Part shown: positions 1 to 7,880 of the stretch, piece after piece
Position numbering within the stretch: position 1 is the first letter of the stretch
How the letters are laid out: every line of letters begins with the position of its first letter
Source: GWB2-37-7 sp049684915
Lineage (GTDB): Bacteria; Bacillota; Clostridia; Lutisporales; Lutisporaceae
Reading direction: 5' to 3'
Assembly (NCBI GenBank): GCA_049684915.1
Contig: JBAVGO010000162.1
Coordinates: 1-20,712 of the forward strand
DNA length: 20,712 nucleotides
Program-made: the position numbers and the translations under genes
The notes under the pieces: model-generated
What the model saw: only the letters and a program-made list of their open reading frames with translations
Told to the model about the DNA's origin: nothing
The model's database searches: none

Positions 1-36
1 GTAGTAAATGCATTTAATTCAGTAGGAATATACTAA
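1..36 (+). CDS. C-terminal end of an upstream M4 metallopeptidase (partial)
   Basis: The window opens inside a coding region. Frame 1 reads VVNAFNSVGIY followed by TAA at 34-36. This is almost the same as the end of the complete M4 metallopeptidase at 534-2057 (VVSAFNAVGIY), with 4 of 36 bases different. The similarity continues past the stop into the untranslated tail and the terminator. The gene is therefore a tandem paralogue of the next one, with nearly all of it lying left of the window. Only 11 residues are visible, so the identification rests entirely on the match to the neighbouring copy; activity cannot be judged. Confidence 0.8.
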   Translation, partial: VVNAFNSVGIY

Positions 37-76
37 TATAATAAAGACAGATTCTTCAAAAACATATAAATAACAA

Positions 77-116
77 TAATGAGGCATTCGGTATACCGAA
101 TGCCTCATTAATTTTT
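77..116 (+). terminator. Terminator of the upstream M4 peptidase copy
   Basis: A perfect 34-nt palindrome at 77-110 (core GAGGCATTCGGTA and its reverse complement) is followed by ATTTTTG. It stands about 40 nt after the stop codon of the partial gene. Its twin stands at the same place after the second peptidase gene. Confidence 0.75.
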
Positions 117-446
117 GATGCATAGGAAAGTCAAAATACGTCTTAAACAGACATAATTAGACATATTTCGCTGAACGTTTATAAAAATGTAAATGTATGA
201 AATGTAGGTATTTATTTTCAAATGAACAGAAATTACAATATGGATGAGTATGGAATTTTTAGGATTATATAGGATTTCTGTGATATTTGAATATAACATA
301 AAAATATGCTACGCAAATCAAATATTTATACTTTGTAGTTTATAAATATAAGAAGTATTATATTATTGTAACAATCTATTACCAAATATATCTTCGGATC
401 GAAGCACAATCCTCAATAATAAGTTTACATATAAAAAGAGTAAGTA

Positions 447-475
447 TTGATATGAATTATTGCTCGTTTTAAGAT
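447..475 (+). promoter_or_regulatory. Candidate sigma-A promoter of the M4 peptidase gene
   Basis: TTGATA (447-452), a 17-bp spacer and TAAGAT (470-475) match the sigma-A consensus at 5/6 and 4/6 positions. It would give a leader of about 50 nt before the ATG at 534. Found by eye only. Confidence 0.4.
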
Positions 476-533
476 AGGCTTGTAAAAAAATGGGATTTGC
501 AGCGATTGACGAAGAAAAAAAGGGGGATAAAAA

Positions 534-2057
534 ATGAAAAAGTTATTGTTACTATTACTAGTTGTCAGCATGGTAAGTGCATTAATTCTAGCTCCAGTGG
601 TAAGTGCAGAGCCCAATAAGGATATTGACAATGCAAACAAATTCCTAAAGGCAAAATTTAACCTAGAGAGCGCAGAACAGAACTTTAAGACAATGAAAGT
701 AAAGACAGACGAATTAGGCTTCACACATGTGAAGATGCAACAAATTGTTGATGGTATGCCAGTATTCGGAAATGAGTACATAGTTCACTTCGACAATAAT
801 AAAAATGTATACACTACAAGCGGAAATTTTGACAAAAATGCAATGAACTATAAAAAAGGTGATTTTATAAAAGCTAATGAAGCTATTGAAATCGCAAAGA
901 ACGATGTAGGATATACAGAAGGCACAAATGTGAATCAAGAAGATACATTCACAACTAAGTTGAACTTATACAAAGTAGCAGAAGAATTCATACCTGTTTA
1001 TGTTGTAGAAGTTAATTGGTTGCATGAAGATTCCTTTGGTGGCTGGAGCGTAATTGTTGATGCAGTTAATGGAAATGTAGTAAACAAATATGATGAAATA
1101 AGAGTAGCAAAACCTGCACCTGCTCTTCCAGTTGGAACAAATGTAACAGGCACAGGTACAGGCGTTTTAGGCGATACAAAGACTATCAATATTCTTCTAT
1201 CAAATGGAGTATATTATTTGCTAGATAAGACAAGAGCTGCAGGTGGCGTAATAACATATGATGCGGCATATTCAACAAGATTGCCGGGAACACTTATGTC
1301 AGATACTGACTCAATCTGGAACAATTCATATCAATATGCAGGAGTAGATGCTCATTACTATGTTGCAAGAACTTACGACTATTATATGAACATGTTTAAT
1401 AGAAACAGTATAGATAATAACGGTATGGCATTAAAGTCAACAGTACATTATAAAAATGAGTATGTAAATGCATTCTGGAATGGAACACAAATGGTATTTG
1501 GTGATGGCGATGGCGTAATGTCACTAGCTCTTTCAGGTGGTTTTGATATAGTTGCACATGAATTGACTCATGGTGTTGATTCCTATGAAGCAGATTTAGT
1601 ATATCAAGATGAACCTGGTGCATTATGTGAATCCTTCTCAGATGTATTAGCTACATCAGCAGAATACTATGTACAACCAACTATGTTTGACTGGCAAGTA
1701 GGTGAAGATGTTTGGACTCCAGCTGTAGCTGGTGATGCTTTAAGAAGCTTGGAAGACCCAACAATATATGGTGACCCTGCTCATATGGACGATTATGTAT
1801 ACACATCTCAAGATTACGGCGGAGTTCACACAAACTGTGGTATACCAAACAAAGCAGCTTATCTTATAGGATCAAATATCGGTGTAGAAAAGATGGGTGC
1901 AATATACTATAGAGCATTGTCAGTATACTTAACATCATCTTCTAATTTCACACAATGCAGAACAGCATGTATGCAATGTGCAGTAGATTTATACGGTGCA
2001 GGCAGCACAGAATACAATGCAGTAGTAAGTGCATTTAACGCAGTAGGTATATACTAA
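534..2057 (+). CDS. Secreted M4 (thermolysin-family) zinc metallopeptidase
   Basis: A 507-residue preproenzyme of an extracellular neutral protease that degrades proteins for nutrition. Residues 1-25 are a signal peptide (KK, Leu-rich core, VVSA cleavage region). About 30-190 form the FTP/PepSY-type propeptide that acts as an inhibitory chaperone. The catalytic domain follows from about 215. HELTH at 342-346 supplies two zinc histidines and the catalytic Glu343; E366 in GALCESFSD is the third zinc ligand, 20 residues after H346 as in thermolysin. H432 in DYGGVHTN matches thermolysin His231. The catalytic set is complete, so it should be active. AGGGGG at 521-526 with a 7-nt spacer fixes the start. 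It has its own terminator and is a tandem duplicate of the gene ending at 36. Cysteines at 365, in TNCG, and in the C-terminal QCRTACMQCA stretch are more numerous than in thermolysin. Family certain; specific gene name not assignable. Confidence 0.95.
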   Translation: MKKLLLLLLVVSMVSALILAPVVSAEPNKDIDNANKFLKAKFNLESAEQNFKTMKVKTDELGFTHVKMQQIVDGMPVFGNEYIVHFDNNKNVYTTSGNFDKNAMNYKKGDFIKANEAIEIAKNDVGYTEGTNVNQEDTFTTKLNLYKVAEEFIPVYVVEVNWLHEDSFGGWSVIVDAVNGNVVNKYDEIRVAKPAPALPVGTNVTGTGTGVLGDTKTINILLSNGVYYLLDKTRAAGGVITYDAAYSTRLPGTLMSDTDSIWNNSYQYAGVDAHYYVARTYDYYMNMFNRNSIDNNGMALKSTVHYKNEYVNAFWNGTQMVFGDGDGVMSLALSGGFDIVAHELTHGVDSYEADLVYQDEPGALCESFSDVLATSAEYYVQPTMFDWQVGEDVWTPAVAGDALRSLEDPTIYGDPAHMDDYVYTSQDYGGVHTNCGIPNKAAYLIGSNIGVEKMGAIYYRALSVYLTSSSNFTQCRTACMQCAVDLYGAGSTEYNAVVSAFNAVGIY

Positions 2058-2101
2058 TATAATAAAAACTGATTCTTCAAAAACATATTAAATAACAATA
2101 A

Positions 2102-2135
2102 TGCGGCATTCGGTATACCGAATGCCGCAAAAATT
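2102..2135 (+). terminator. Terminator of the M4 peptidase gene
   Basis: A perfect 28-nt palindrome at 2102-2129 (TGCGGCATTCGGTA and its complement), followed by an A-rich then T-rich run. It matches the 77-110 element except for an A-T pair changed to C-G, with both arms altered together, so pairing is kept. The weak U-tract makes its efficiency uncertain. Confidence 0.65.
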
Positions 2136-2315
2136 TATAAATGAGGGGGAGGAATAAAAAGTATTTGCTTTTTATTTTATAATATTATTATATCCTCAAT
2201 AGTGGATTAAATATATATGACCTAATAAGTTGTTACAAAACTTTTACATCATAGCAATTTTGTACTCTCGGTTACAGTGATTTCAAACACTTTGAATATT
2301 TATCTCCAAGTTCTC

Positions 2316-2432
2316 CTAAAAGACTAAATCATCTAAAACATTCCCGCCTATTCTATCCTCATGTGATGATTTCATAGCATTTCCTATAATCTTATAATTT
2401 ATCATTAACATATTCCTAGAAGTTATTTTCAT
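2316..2432 (-). CDS. Possible 38-residue small ORF
   Basis: On the minus strand an ATG at 2432 opens a 38-codon frame (MKITSRNMLMINY at the start, VLDDLVF at the end). Directly upstream, AAGGAG (2466-2471) precedes a tiny 10-codon frame (2429-2461) whose TGA overlaps this ATG as ATGA, an arrangement that could allow translational coupling. The translation is less low-complexity than the surrounding junk frames (it contains SSHEDRIGG) but matches nothing I recognise. It could equally be a decayed fragment or chance. Confidence 0.15.
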   Translation of the reverse strand: MKITSRNMLMINYKIIGNAMKSSHEDRIGGNVLDDLVF

Positions 2433-2745
2433 AAATAATAATATTTAGTATAATTATACATAATACTCCTTATACAATACATATAAATCATAATAATTTT
2501 GAATATTTATTCCTCTAATACACTAAGTGTGCTTAAAGGGATTTAACAAGATTTGGCGAAGCTAATACGAATATACATGTATGAAAGTAATATTTTTAGC
2601 TTGATTGTAGAAAATATAAAAGTATGAATATATAAAGCCAGATTAATTAAGGTGTTTAATTTATTAATTAATAAAATGCAGTATGTAGCGAATACAATTT
2701 AATAAATAGTGTATTTCATTATAAAAATTGATTGGAGGTAAATAT

Positions 2746-4416
2746 ATGCAGGAATACATACAGGTTACCTTTACTGATGGAACTGAGAGAGAGTATCCAA
2801 AGGGTATTAAGCTTATAAATATTGCTCGAGAGTATCAGCAGCATCATAAGTTTGAGATAGTAGGTGCAATAGTAAATAATGAACTAAAAGAACTGTGGAA
2901 GGAATTACCAGATGATAGTGAGATTGAATTTATAGATCGGGCTACATCCTATGGGTATAGATTTTATTCAAGAAGCCTGGTATTTTTGTTTATAATAGCA
3001 GCAAAGGAAGTATTTAAGGGGTGCAAAGTAACTGTTGAACATTCTTTAAGCAAGGGCTTCTATTGTGAAGTGCATAAAAATTTTGATAATAGCATCCAAT
3101 TGACTGAAGAGGATGTAAATAATATTGAGCAGAAAATGCATGAACTGGTGCGCATGGATTTACCCTTTGAAAAAACCAGAATGAATAATGAGAAAGCAGC
3201 AGAGCTATTTAAGAAAAATGGTCAATATGACAAAATAGAACTTATAAAATATAGAGAAAAGAAGTACATGAATATATATAGCTGTTATGGATATTATGAC
3301 TACTTCTATGGGTATATGGTTCCTTCTACAGGCTATTTGAAGTTATTTGAGCTAAGGTACTATTCTCCTGGAGCAATTTTAAGGTTCCCAGAAAAAAGTA
3401 ATCCAGATATTATCCCTCAGTTTGTTGAACAGAAAAAACTTTTTAGTATATTCAGAGAGTTTGAAAAATGGGGTAAGATTTTAGAGATAGAAAATGTAAG
3501 TCATTTAAATGATGCTATCAAAGAAGGACACTTTCAGGAGCTTTTAAATGTAGCAGAAGCTTTGCATGAGAAGAAAATTGCTCAAATAGCGGATATGATA
3601 ACAAATTCTCTTGATAAGAAAAAGTTAATATTGATTGCAGGTCCTTCTTCCTCAGGCAAAACAACTTTTGCACAGAGACTTTCAGTACAGCTTAGGGTAA
3701 ACGGAATAAGACCAGTTGCGATTTCTATGGATGACTATTTTAAAAATCGTGATGACACTCCTATTGATGAAAATGGAGAATATGATTTTGAAACAGTAGA
3801 TGCCATTGATATTAATACCTTCAATGATGTAATGACTCGAATGATTAAGGGGGAGCTAGTGGAGGTACCAACTTATAATTTTCATAAAGGTATGAGAGAA
3901 TGGACGGGTAAAAAGCTAAAAATTGATGATGATCAAGTAATAATTGTTGAAGGGATACATGGTCTAAATGAGACACTAACCCAAGATATTCCGCGAGAGA
4001 AGAAATTTAAGATATATATAAGTGCTTTAACACATCTAGGTATAGACAATCACAATAGAATACCTACATCAGATTTAAGACTAATCAGAAGAATTGTGCG
4101 AGATTTTCAATTCAGATCTGTAGATGCACTTTCTACAATAAAAAGATGGGATTCTGTACGAAGAGGAGAGGATAAGTATATATATCCATTTCAGGAGGAA
4201 GCAGATATAATGTTTAATTCTTCTCTGGTATATGAGCTTTGTGTACTTAAAAAGGTAGCATTTTCTCAACTTTCAAAAATCAAAAACGATGTACCTGAAT
4301 ATATTGAGGCAAAGCGTTTAGTTAAATTTTTGAATTATTTCCTTCCTATGGATACAGATGGAATACCAAATAATTCAATTCTACGGGAATTTATTGGCAA
4401 AAGCTGCTTTTTTTAA
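2746..4416 (+). CDS. TGS-domain nucleoside kinase (uridine-kinase-like)
   Basis: A cytoplasmic protein of 556 residues, annotated in Clostridia as uridine/nucleoside kinase, expected to phosphorylate a nucleoside with ATP or GTP. Residues 1-62 resemble a TGS domain (VTFTDGTEREYPKG). About 95-230 resemble the second additional domain of threonyl-tRNA synthetase (HSLSKGF with H99, then LTEEDVNNIEQKM and DLPFEKT). About 290-490 form a P-loop kinase with GPSSSGKTT at 299-307 (K305), DDYF, and VEGIHGLN. This is the usual three-part layout for this clostridial family, much longer than the ~210-residue Udk. An in-frame TTG at 2728 lies upstream of the GGAGG at 2733-2737, so the ATG at 2746 (8-nt spacing) is the start. 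It is apparently monocistronic, closed by the 4469 hairpin. The true substrate is not shown by sequence. Confidence 0.88.
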   Translation: MQEYIQVTFTDGTEREYPKGIKLINIAREYQQHHKFEIVGAIVNNELKELWKELPDDSEIEFIDRATSYGYRFYSRSLVFLFIIAAKEVFKGCKVTVEHSLSKGFYCEVHKNFDNSIQLTEEDVNNIEQKMHELVRMDLPFEKTRMNNEKAAELFKKNGQYDKIELIKYREKKYMNIYSCYGYYDYFYGYMVPSTGYLKLFELRYYSPGAILRFPEKSNPDIIPQFVEQKKLFSIFREFEKWGKILEIENVSHLNDAIKEGHFQELLNVAEALHEKKIAQIADMITNSLDKKKLILIAGPSSSGKTTFAQRLSVQLRVNGIRPVAISMDDYFKNRDDTPIDENGEYDFETVDAIDINTFNDVMTRMIKGELVEVPTYNFHKGMREWTGKKLKIDDDQVIIVEGIHGLNETLTQDIPREKKFKIYISALTHLGIDNHNRIPTSDLRLIRRIVRDFQFRSVDALSTIKRWDSVRRGEDKYIYPFQEEADIMFNSSLVYELCVLKKVAFSQLSKIKNDVPEYIEAKRLVKFLNYFLPMDTDGIPNNSILREFIGKSCFF

Positions 4417-4468
4417 GCAGTAAAATCTAACATATATAACATAAGAAAATTTGAAATGTATTAAGAAG

Positions 4469-4512
4469 ACAGTGTTGATTCATAGGATGCTATGAATTAA
4501 TACTGTTTTTTT
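4469..4512 (+). terminator. Strong rho-independent terminator after the nucleoside kinase
   Basis: A 17-bp stem (4469-4485 with 4490-4506, two G-U pairs), loop GATG, and a run of seven T at 4506-4512. It ends the nucleoside kinase transcript about 50 nt after the stop codon. Confidence 0.9.
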
Positions 4513-4525
4513 ACATGATACAATA

Positions 4526-4556
4526 GGCATAATTACATAAAATTAGTTTCATATTA
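4526..4556 (+). promoter_or_regulatory. Possible sigma-G-like promoter upstream of the spore lipoprotein gene
   Basis: GGCATA (4526-4531), an 18-bp spacer and CATATTA (4550-4556) resemble the B. subtilis forespore sigma-G pattern (TGNATA, 16-18 bp, CATNMTA), with one mismatch in each box. I looked for it because YhcN/YlaJ-type proteins are usually forespore products, so this is a biased search in AT-rich DNA. Confidence 0.25.
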
Positions 4557-4636
4557 GTATTGAACTTCACAAAAAATAATAATACAAATGCTAAGTTTAA
4601 GTATTTGTAAATATTATTTTTATGGAGGAACTGCTG

Positions 4637-5200
4637 ATGACAAAAAAAATTATATTAATATTTTTATCATTTGTCCTCGTTACAGCTTTGATGTTTACAG
4701 GTTGCACACCGGCAAGAAGACCAAATGATAATCTGAATCAAAACAATGGGTTAGGTAACACTGTGGGCTATCAAGATACCGGAAGAAATTTAGGTACAAA
4801 TAACAACATTACAAATAATAACATGGGCAACTATAGGAATACAAATAATAATACACTTAGTGCAGATAAGGTAGCTACAGCAGTTGAGCAGATTCAAGGA
4901 GTTAGGAATGCAACTGTAGTAGTAACAGGAAATACAGCATATGTAGGAGTAGACTTAGATAATAATGCTACCACAGGCACCACAGGCACCATAGGCAATC
5001 AAAGAGATATAAAGAGAGAAATAGCACAGAAGGTTAGATCAACTGTTACTGGAATCAATACTGTATATGTAAGCACAGAGGTTGGATTTATGGATAGACT
5101 ACGAACTGTAGGCGAAGGTATTAAAAATGGAAGACCTGTAAATGCTTTTACAACTGAATTAAATGATATGGTAAATAGAATAACACCTACAAGCTGGTAA
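4637..5200 (+). CDS. Probable YhcN/YlaJ-family sporulation lipoprotein
   Basis: A 187-residue lipoprotein. Residues 1-22 are a signal peptide ending in a lipobox, MFTGC, with C23 as the lipidation site. About 25-78 are a low-complexity Asn/Gly/Arg-rich linker (NNNITNNNMGN type). From about 80 comes a folded domain: ADKVATAVEQIQGVRNATVVVTGNTAYVGVDL, a break rich in Thr-Gly, then REIAQKVRSTV, INTVYVSTEVGFMDRL. That pattern of two BON-like halves is typical of the spore YhcN/YlaJ family (PF09580 by memory). Family members are inner-membrane lipoproteins of the spore that influence germination or outgrowth. An in-frame ATG at 4622 precedes the GGAGG at 4624-4628, so the ATG at 4637 (8-nt spacing) is the start. 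Single-gene unit between two terminators. Confidence 0.82.
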   Translation: MTKKIILIFLSFVLVTALMFTGCTPARRPNDNLNQNNGLGNTVGYQDTGRNLGTNNNITNNNMGNYRNTNNNTLSADKVATAVEQIQGVRNATVVVTGNTAYVGVDLDNNATTGTTGTIGNQRDIKREIAQKVRSTVTGINTVYVSTEVGFMDRLRTVGEGIKNGRPVNAFTTELNDMVNRITPTSW

Positions 5201-5233
5201 AACAAATGCCCCGTAAATCGGGGCATTTGTTTA
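5201..5233 (+). terminator. Rho-independent terminator after the spore lipoprotein gene
   Basis: A 13-bp perfect stem (5201-5213 with 5219-5231), core AAATGCCCCG, loop TAAAT. It begins directly after the stop codon. The following U-tract is short (TTT, then ATAA). Confidence 0.8.
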
Positions 5234-5359
5234 TAACTCATAGAACAGTATGAATACTGTTTATTCAGTATATGATTCGTAGTAATTCTTTTTTATTTAT
5301 TGTATAATTATGTATACATAAATTAATCGTAATATTTATATAGCAATAGGAGGACTAGA

Positions 5360-6253
5360 GTGGGAAATGAAATAAAAGGAGCTATTTTAGTTCTAACAGC
5401 CGCTTTTTTCTGGGGATTTGCAGCTACTGCTGCTAAGTTTATTTTTAATAATAATATTGATCCCTTTAGATTAGTAAACATGAGGTTAAATTTGGCTTTT
5501 ATCTTATTGTTTATTTACTATGTAATTTTTGACAGACAAAAGCTAAAAATTACAAAGTATGATATAAAAAACTTGGCAGTTCTTGGGATAGTAGGTATTG
5601 CGGGTGTACAGACAACCTACTATTATACAATGGCTACCTTAAACGTGGCTATGGCGATATTTTTGCAGTATTTAGCACCGGCTATAATAGTTTTATATAG
5701 TATAATTTTTCAAAAGGAAAAATTGTCTAGAGCAATAGGACTCTCGTTATTAATATCTTTGCTTGGCAGCTCTTTTATAATATTTGGAAGAGAAGTCTCA
5801 GGTACAGCTCCTATTAATGGTATAGGAATGATTACAGGTATAATATCTGCTTTTTTCTTAAGCTTTTATACATTATTCAGCAAGAAATGTACTACAAGAT
5901 TAAATCCATGGACTGTTCTGCTTTATGCCTTGGGCTTTGGTGCTCTGGTGTATTGGTTTGTGTCTCCGCCTTGGATATTATGGAGCGGAGTAACACCTAA
6001 GGAACTAGCTTTTGCTGCTTACATAGCGGTATTTGCAACTATAATACCCTTTGGACTGTATCTTAGTGGATTACATTTTCTAACACCATCCACAGGAAGT
6101 ATTCTATCTATGCTAGAGCCTGTGATTGCAACAGCTTCTGCATATTTATTGTTAAATGAAAAAATGACAGTTGTACAGATGCTTGGGGGAATAATGATTA
6201 TAGTTGCAGTCATATTGATAAATAGATATTATATGAAGAAGGAAAGTATTTAA
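5360..6253 (+). CDS. EamA/DMT-family transporter
   Basis: An integral membrane permease of 297 residues with about ten hydrophobic segments arranged as two EamA repeats (roughly 5-140 and 150-290). It is the usual 10-TM length of the drug/metabolite transporter superfamily, which exports amino acids, metabolites or drugs. The first repeat has GAILVLTAAFFWGFAATAAK; the second ends with the family pattern SMLEPVIATASAYLLLNE and GGIMIIVAVI. The substrate cannot be read from the sequence. The start is a GTG at 5360 with AGGAGG at 5348-5353; no ATG is in a better place. A TATAAT at 5303-5308 may be its -10, but no good -35 accompanies it. It stands alone: terminator before it, promoter of the next operon after it. 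Confidence 0.9.
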   Translation: MGNEIKGAILVLTAAFFWGFAATAAKFIFNNNIDPFRLVNMRLNLAFILLFIYYVIFDRQKLKITKYDIKNLAVLGIVGIAGVQTTYYYTMATLNVAMAIFLQYLAPAIIVLYSIIFQKEKLSRAIGLSLLISLLGSSFIIFGREVSGTAPINGIGMITGIISAFFLSFYTLFSKKCTTRLNPWTVLLYALGFGALVYWFVSPPWILWSGVTPKELAFAAYIAVFATIIPFGLYLSGLHFLTPSTGSILSMLEPVIATASAYLLLNEKMTVVQMLGGIMIIVAVILINRYYMKKESI

Positions 6254-6359
6254 CAAATCAATGTTTACATAGTAATGTGAAACCAAAAGGGATATCATAT
6301 AGTCATAAGGTTACACGAAACCACTTGAAACTTAATGGCACAGGTGTTTTAAAAATTTA

Positions 6360-6387
6360 TTGATATTGATATTATATATGTTATAAT
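6360..6387 (+). promoter_or_regulatory. Sigma-A promoter of the tig-clpP-clpX operon
   Basis: TTGATA (6360-6365), 16-bp spacer, then the extended -10 TGTTATAAT (TG at 6379-6380, TATAAT at 6382-6387). It gives a leader of roughly 140 nt before the trigger factor ATG. I found no CIRCE or CtsR-type operator next to it. Confidence 0.7.
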
Positions 6388-6536
6388 ATAGTGGATTAAA
6401 ATGTTTGTAAAATTGGTAATAATGTTATGTGTAATGATAATAAATTTATAGTATTATAGATTATATTTCGTTCATATTCTAACCAATTTTTCATTTTTAT
6501 TTAGGCAATATGCGAAAGATAGTTAGGAGGATACCA

Positions 6537-7823
6537 ATGAGTTCAAAATTGGAAAAAATGGAAAATAACAAGGTGGTACTGGAGATTACAGTTTCTGCTG
6601 AAATGCTTGAGGAAGGCATGGAAAAATCATATCATAAAAATATAAAGAAGTTTAACATTGCAGGGTTCAGAAAGGGTAAGGCACCAAGAAAGATAATAGA
6701 AAAATTCTATGGTGAGGGTGTATTATTCGAAGATGCAATTAATGAAATTTGTCCTATAGCATATGATAATGCAGTTGAGGAGCATAATCTTGAGCCGGTT
6801 GACAAACCGGATATTGATATAGTGGAAATTGAAAGTGGTAAAGGTTTGGTGTTTAAAGCTGAATTTACTGTTAAACCTGAAGTAACTCTTGGTGATTACA
6901 AGGGAATAGAAGTATCAAAAAAAGAGCACAATGTAACTGACCAAGATATAGACAATGAAATAAATGCCTTAAGAGAAAAAAATGCAAGAATAGTAGAAGT
7001 TAGCGACAGAGCTGTTAAGAACGGTGATATTACAATAATTGACTTCAAAGGTTTTGTTGGGGATGTACAGTTTGAAGGTGGAACAGCAGAAAATTATAAG
7101 CTGGAAATTGGTTCTGGTCAATTCATACCTGGCTTTGAAGATCAGCTTATTGGTGCGGAAATTAGCAAAGAGACTGATATAAACGTAAGCTTTCCAGAAG
7201 AATATAAAAGTGAAGAGTTAGCAGGTAAACCTGTTTTATTTAAGGTTACAGTTAAAGAGATAAAAGAAAAGCAGTTAGCAGAGATAGATGATGAATTTGC
7301 TAAGGATGTAAGTGAGTATAATACCTTAGAAGAGCTTAAAACAGACTTTAGGAGTAAAAGAGAGCAAGAAGGTCAAAAGATGGCGAAGCAACAGTATGAA
7401 GACGAACTGTTGAATAAGGTAGCAGAAAATGCGACTATTGATATACCTGAAGTTATGGTAGAAACTCAAATCAACATGATGATTAGAGACTTTGATTACC
7501 AGTTAAAATATCAGGGATTAGACTTAGCATCATACATGAAGTATATGAATCTAGATGTGGAAAAGCTTAAGGAATCATACAAAACTTCGGCTTACAATAG
7601 AGTAAAAACACAGCTTGTGCTTGAAAAGATAGCAAAGGTTGAAAATATTACAATTACAGAAGAAGAACTTAACACAGAAATTGAAAAAACAGCAAAGCTA
7701 TATAATCAAGATATAGAAAGCTTTAAGAAAGCTCTAAAAACTGAAGATATTGGCTATATCAAAGATGGTGTTGAAGTTCAAAAAACTATAGATTTTCTTG
7801 TATCTAGCAGCATTGAGAAATAA
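6537..7823 (+). CDS. tig: Trigger factor, ribosome-associated peptidyl-prolyl isomerase chaperone
   Basis: A 428-residue protein, the usual family length. It binds ribosomal protein L23 at the exit tunnel and shields nascent chains. Residues 1-145 are the ribosome-binding domain with the signature FNIAGFRKGKAPRKIIEKFYG. About 150-245 are the FKBP-type isomerase domain (GDITIIDFKGFVGDVQFEGG, IPGFEDQLIGA). The rest is the helical substrate-binding arm (ELKTDFRSKREQE onward). An ATG at 6510 would add nine residues but lies before the AGGAGG at 6525-6530; the ATG at 6537 is 6 nt after it and yields the family N-terminus (MSSKLEKMENN). First gene of an operon with clpP and clpX, linking folding of new chains to proteolysis, as commonly found in Firmicutes. 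Confidence 0.97.
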   Translation: MSSKLEKMENNKVVLEITVSAEMLEEGMEKSYHKNIKKFNIAGFRKGKAPRKIIEKFYGEGVLFEDAINEICPIAYDNAVEEHNLEPVDKPDIDIVEIESGKGLVFKAEFTVKPEVTLGDYKGIEVSKKEHNVTDQDIDNEINALREKNARIVEVSDRAVKNGDITIIDFKGFVGDVQFEGGTAENYKLEIGSGQFIPGFEDQLIGAEISKETDINVSFPEEYKSEELAGKPVLFKVTVKEIKEKQLAEIDDEFAKDVSEYNTLEELKTDFRSKREQEGQKMAKQQYEDELLNKVAENATIDIPEVMVETQINMMIRDFDYQLKYQGLDLASYMKYMNLDVEKLKESYKTSAYNRVKTQLVLEKIAKVENITITEEELNTEIEKTAKLYNQDIESFKKALKTEDIGYIKDGVEVQKTIDFLVSSSIEK

Positions 7824-7880
7824 TCTATAAAAGACTTAAGTTTGTACTTTGTGAGGACTTAAGTAATAAGGAGGATATTT

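Larger units (their letters stand above)
37..533. other. 497-bp intergenic region between the tandem peptidase genes
   Basis: After the terminator at 77-116 the stretch is very AT-rich, and I see no supportable gene on either strand. Open frames on the minus strand lack ribosome binding sites and have low-complexity Ile/Tyr/Asn-rich translations. The right end holds a candidate sigma-A promoter (447-475) and the AGGGGG ribosome binding site at 521-526. A GTTTACAT octamer at 423-430 resembles the boxes near the pheromone-like cassette at 11.2 kb, but this hexamer core is common by chance in such DNA. Confidence 0.6.
2058..2745. other. 688-bp AT-rich intergenic region
   Basis: This holds the peptidase terminator (2102-2135) and the ribosome binding site of the next gene (GGAGG at 2733-2737). 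Between them I see no convincing gene. The minus strand has a 38-codon frame (2316-2432), listed separately at low confidence. Near 2643-2675 there is a TTAATTAA-rich stretch with self-complementarity, which is expected in DNA this AT-rich. No tRNA, riboswitch or repeat was recognised. Confidence 0.55.

Noticed and set aside
108..299. 63-codon minus-strand frame
   Set aside because: Low-complexity Ile/Tyr/Asn-rich translation from AT-rich DNA, no ribosome binding site, and it overlaps the terminator.
2429..2461. 10-codon minus-strand leader peptide
   Set aside because: It has an AAGGAG at 2466-2471, but it is too short to support on its own and leads only to an unrecognised 38-codon frame.
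6261..6270. ATGTTTACAT as another regulator site (reverse complement of the 11938-11947 core)
   Set aside because: It lies between eamA and the tig promoter without symmetry or spacing that supports function; the GTAAAC core is expected about a dozen times in this window by chance.
6254..6536. CtsR or CIRCE heat-shock operator upstream of tig-clpP-clpX
   Set aside because: I looked for GGTCAAA repeats and TTAGCACTC/GAGTGCTAA and found neither, here or before lon.
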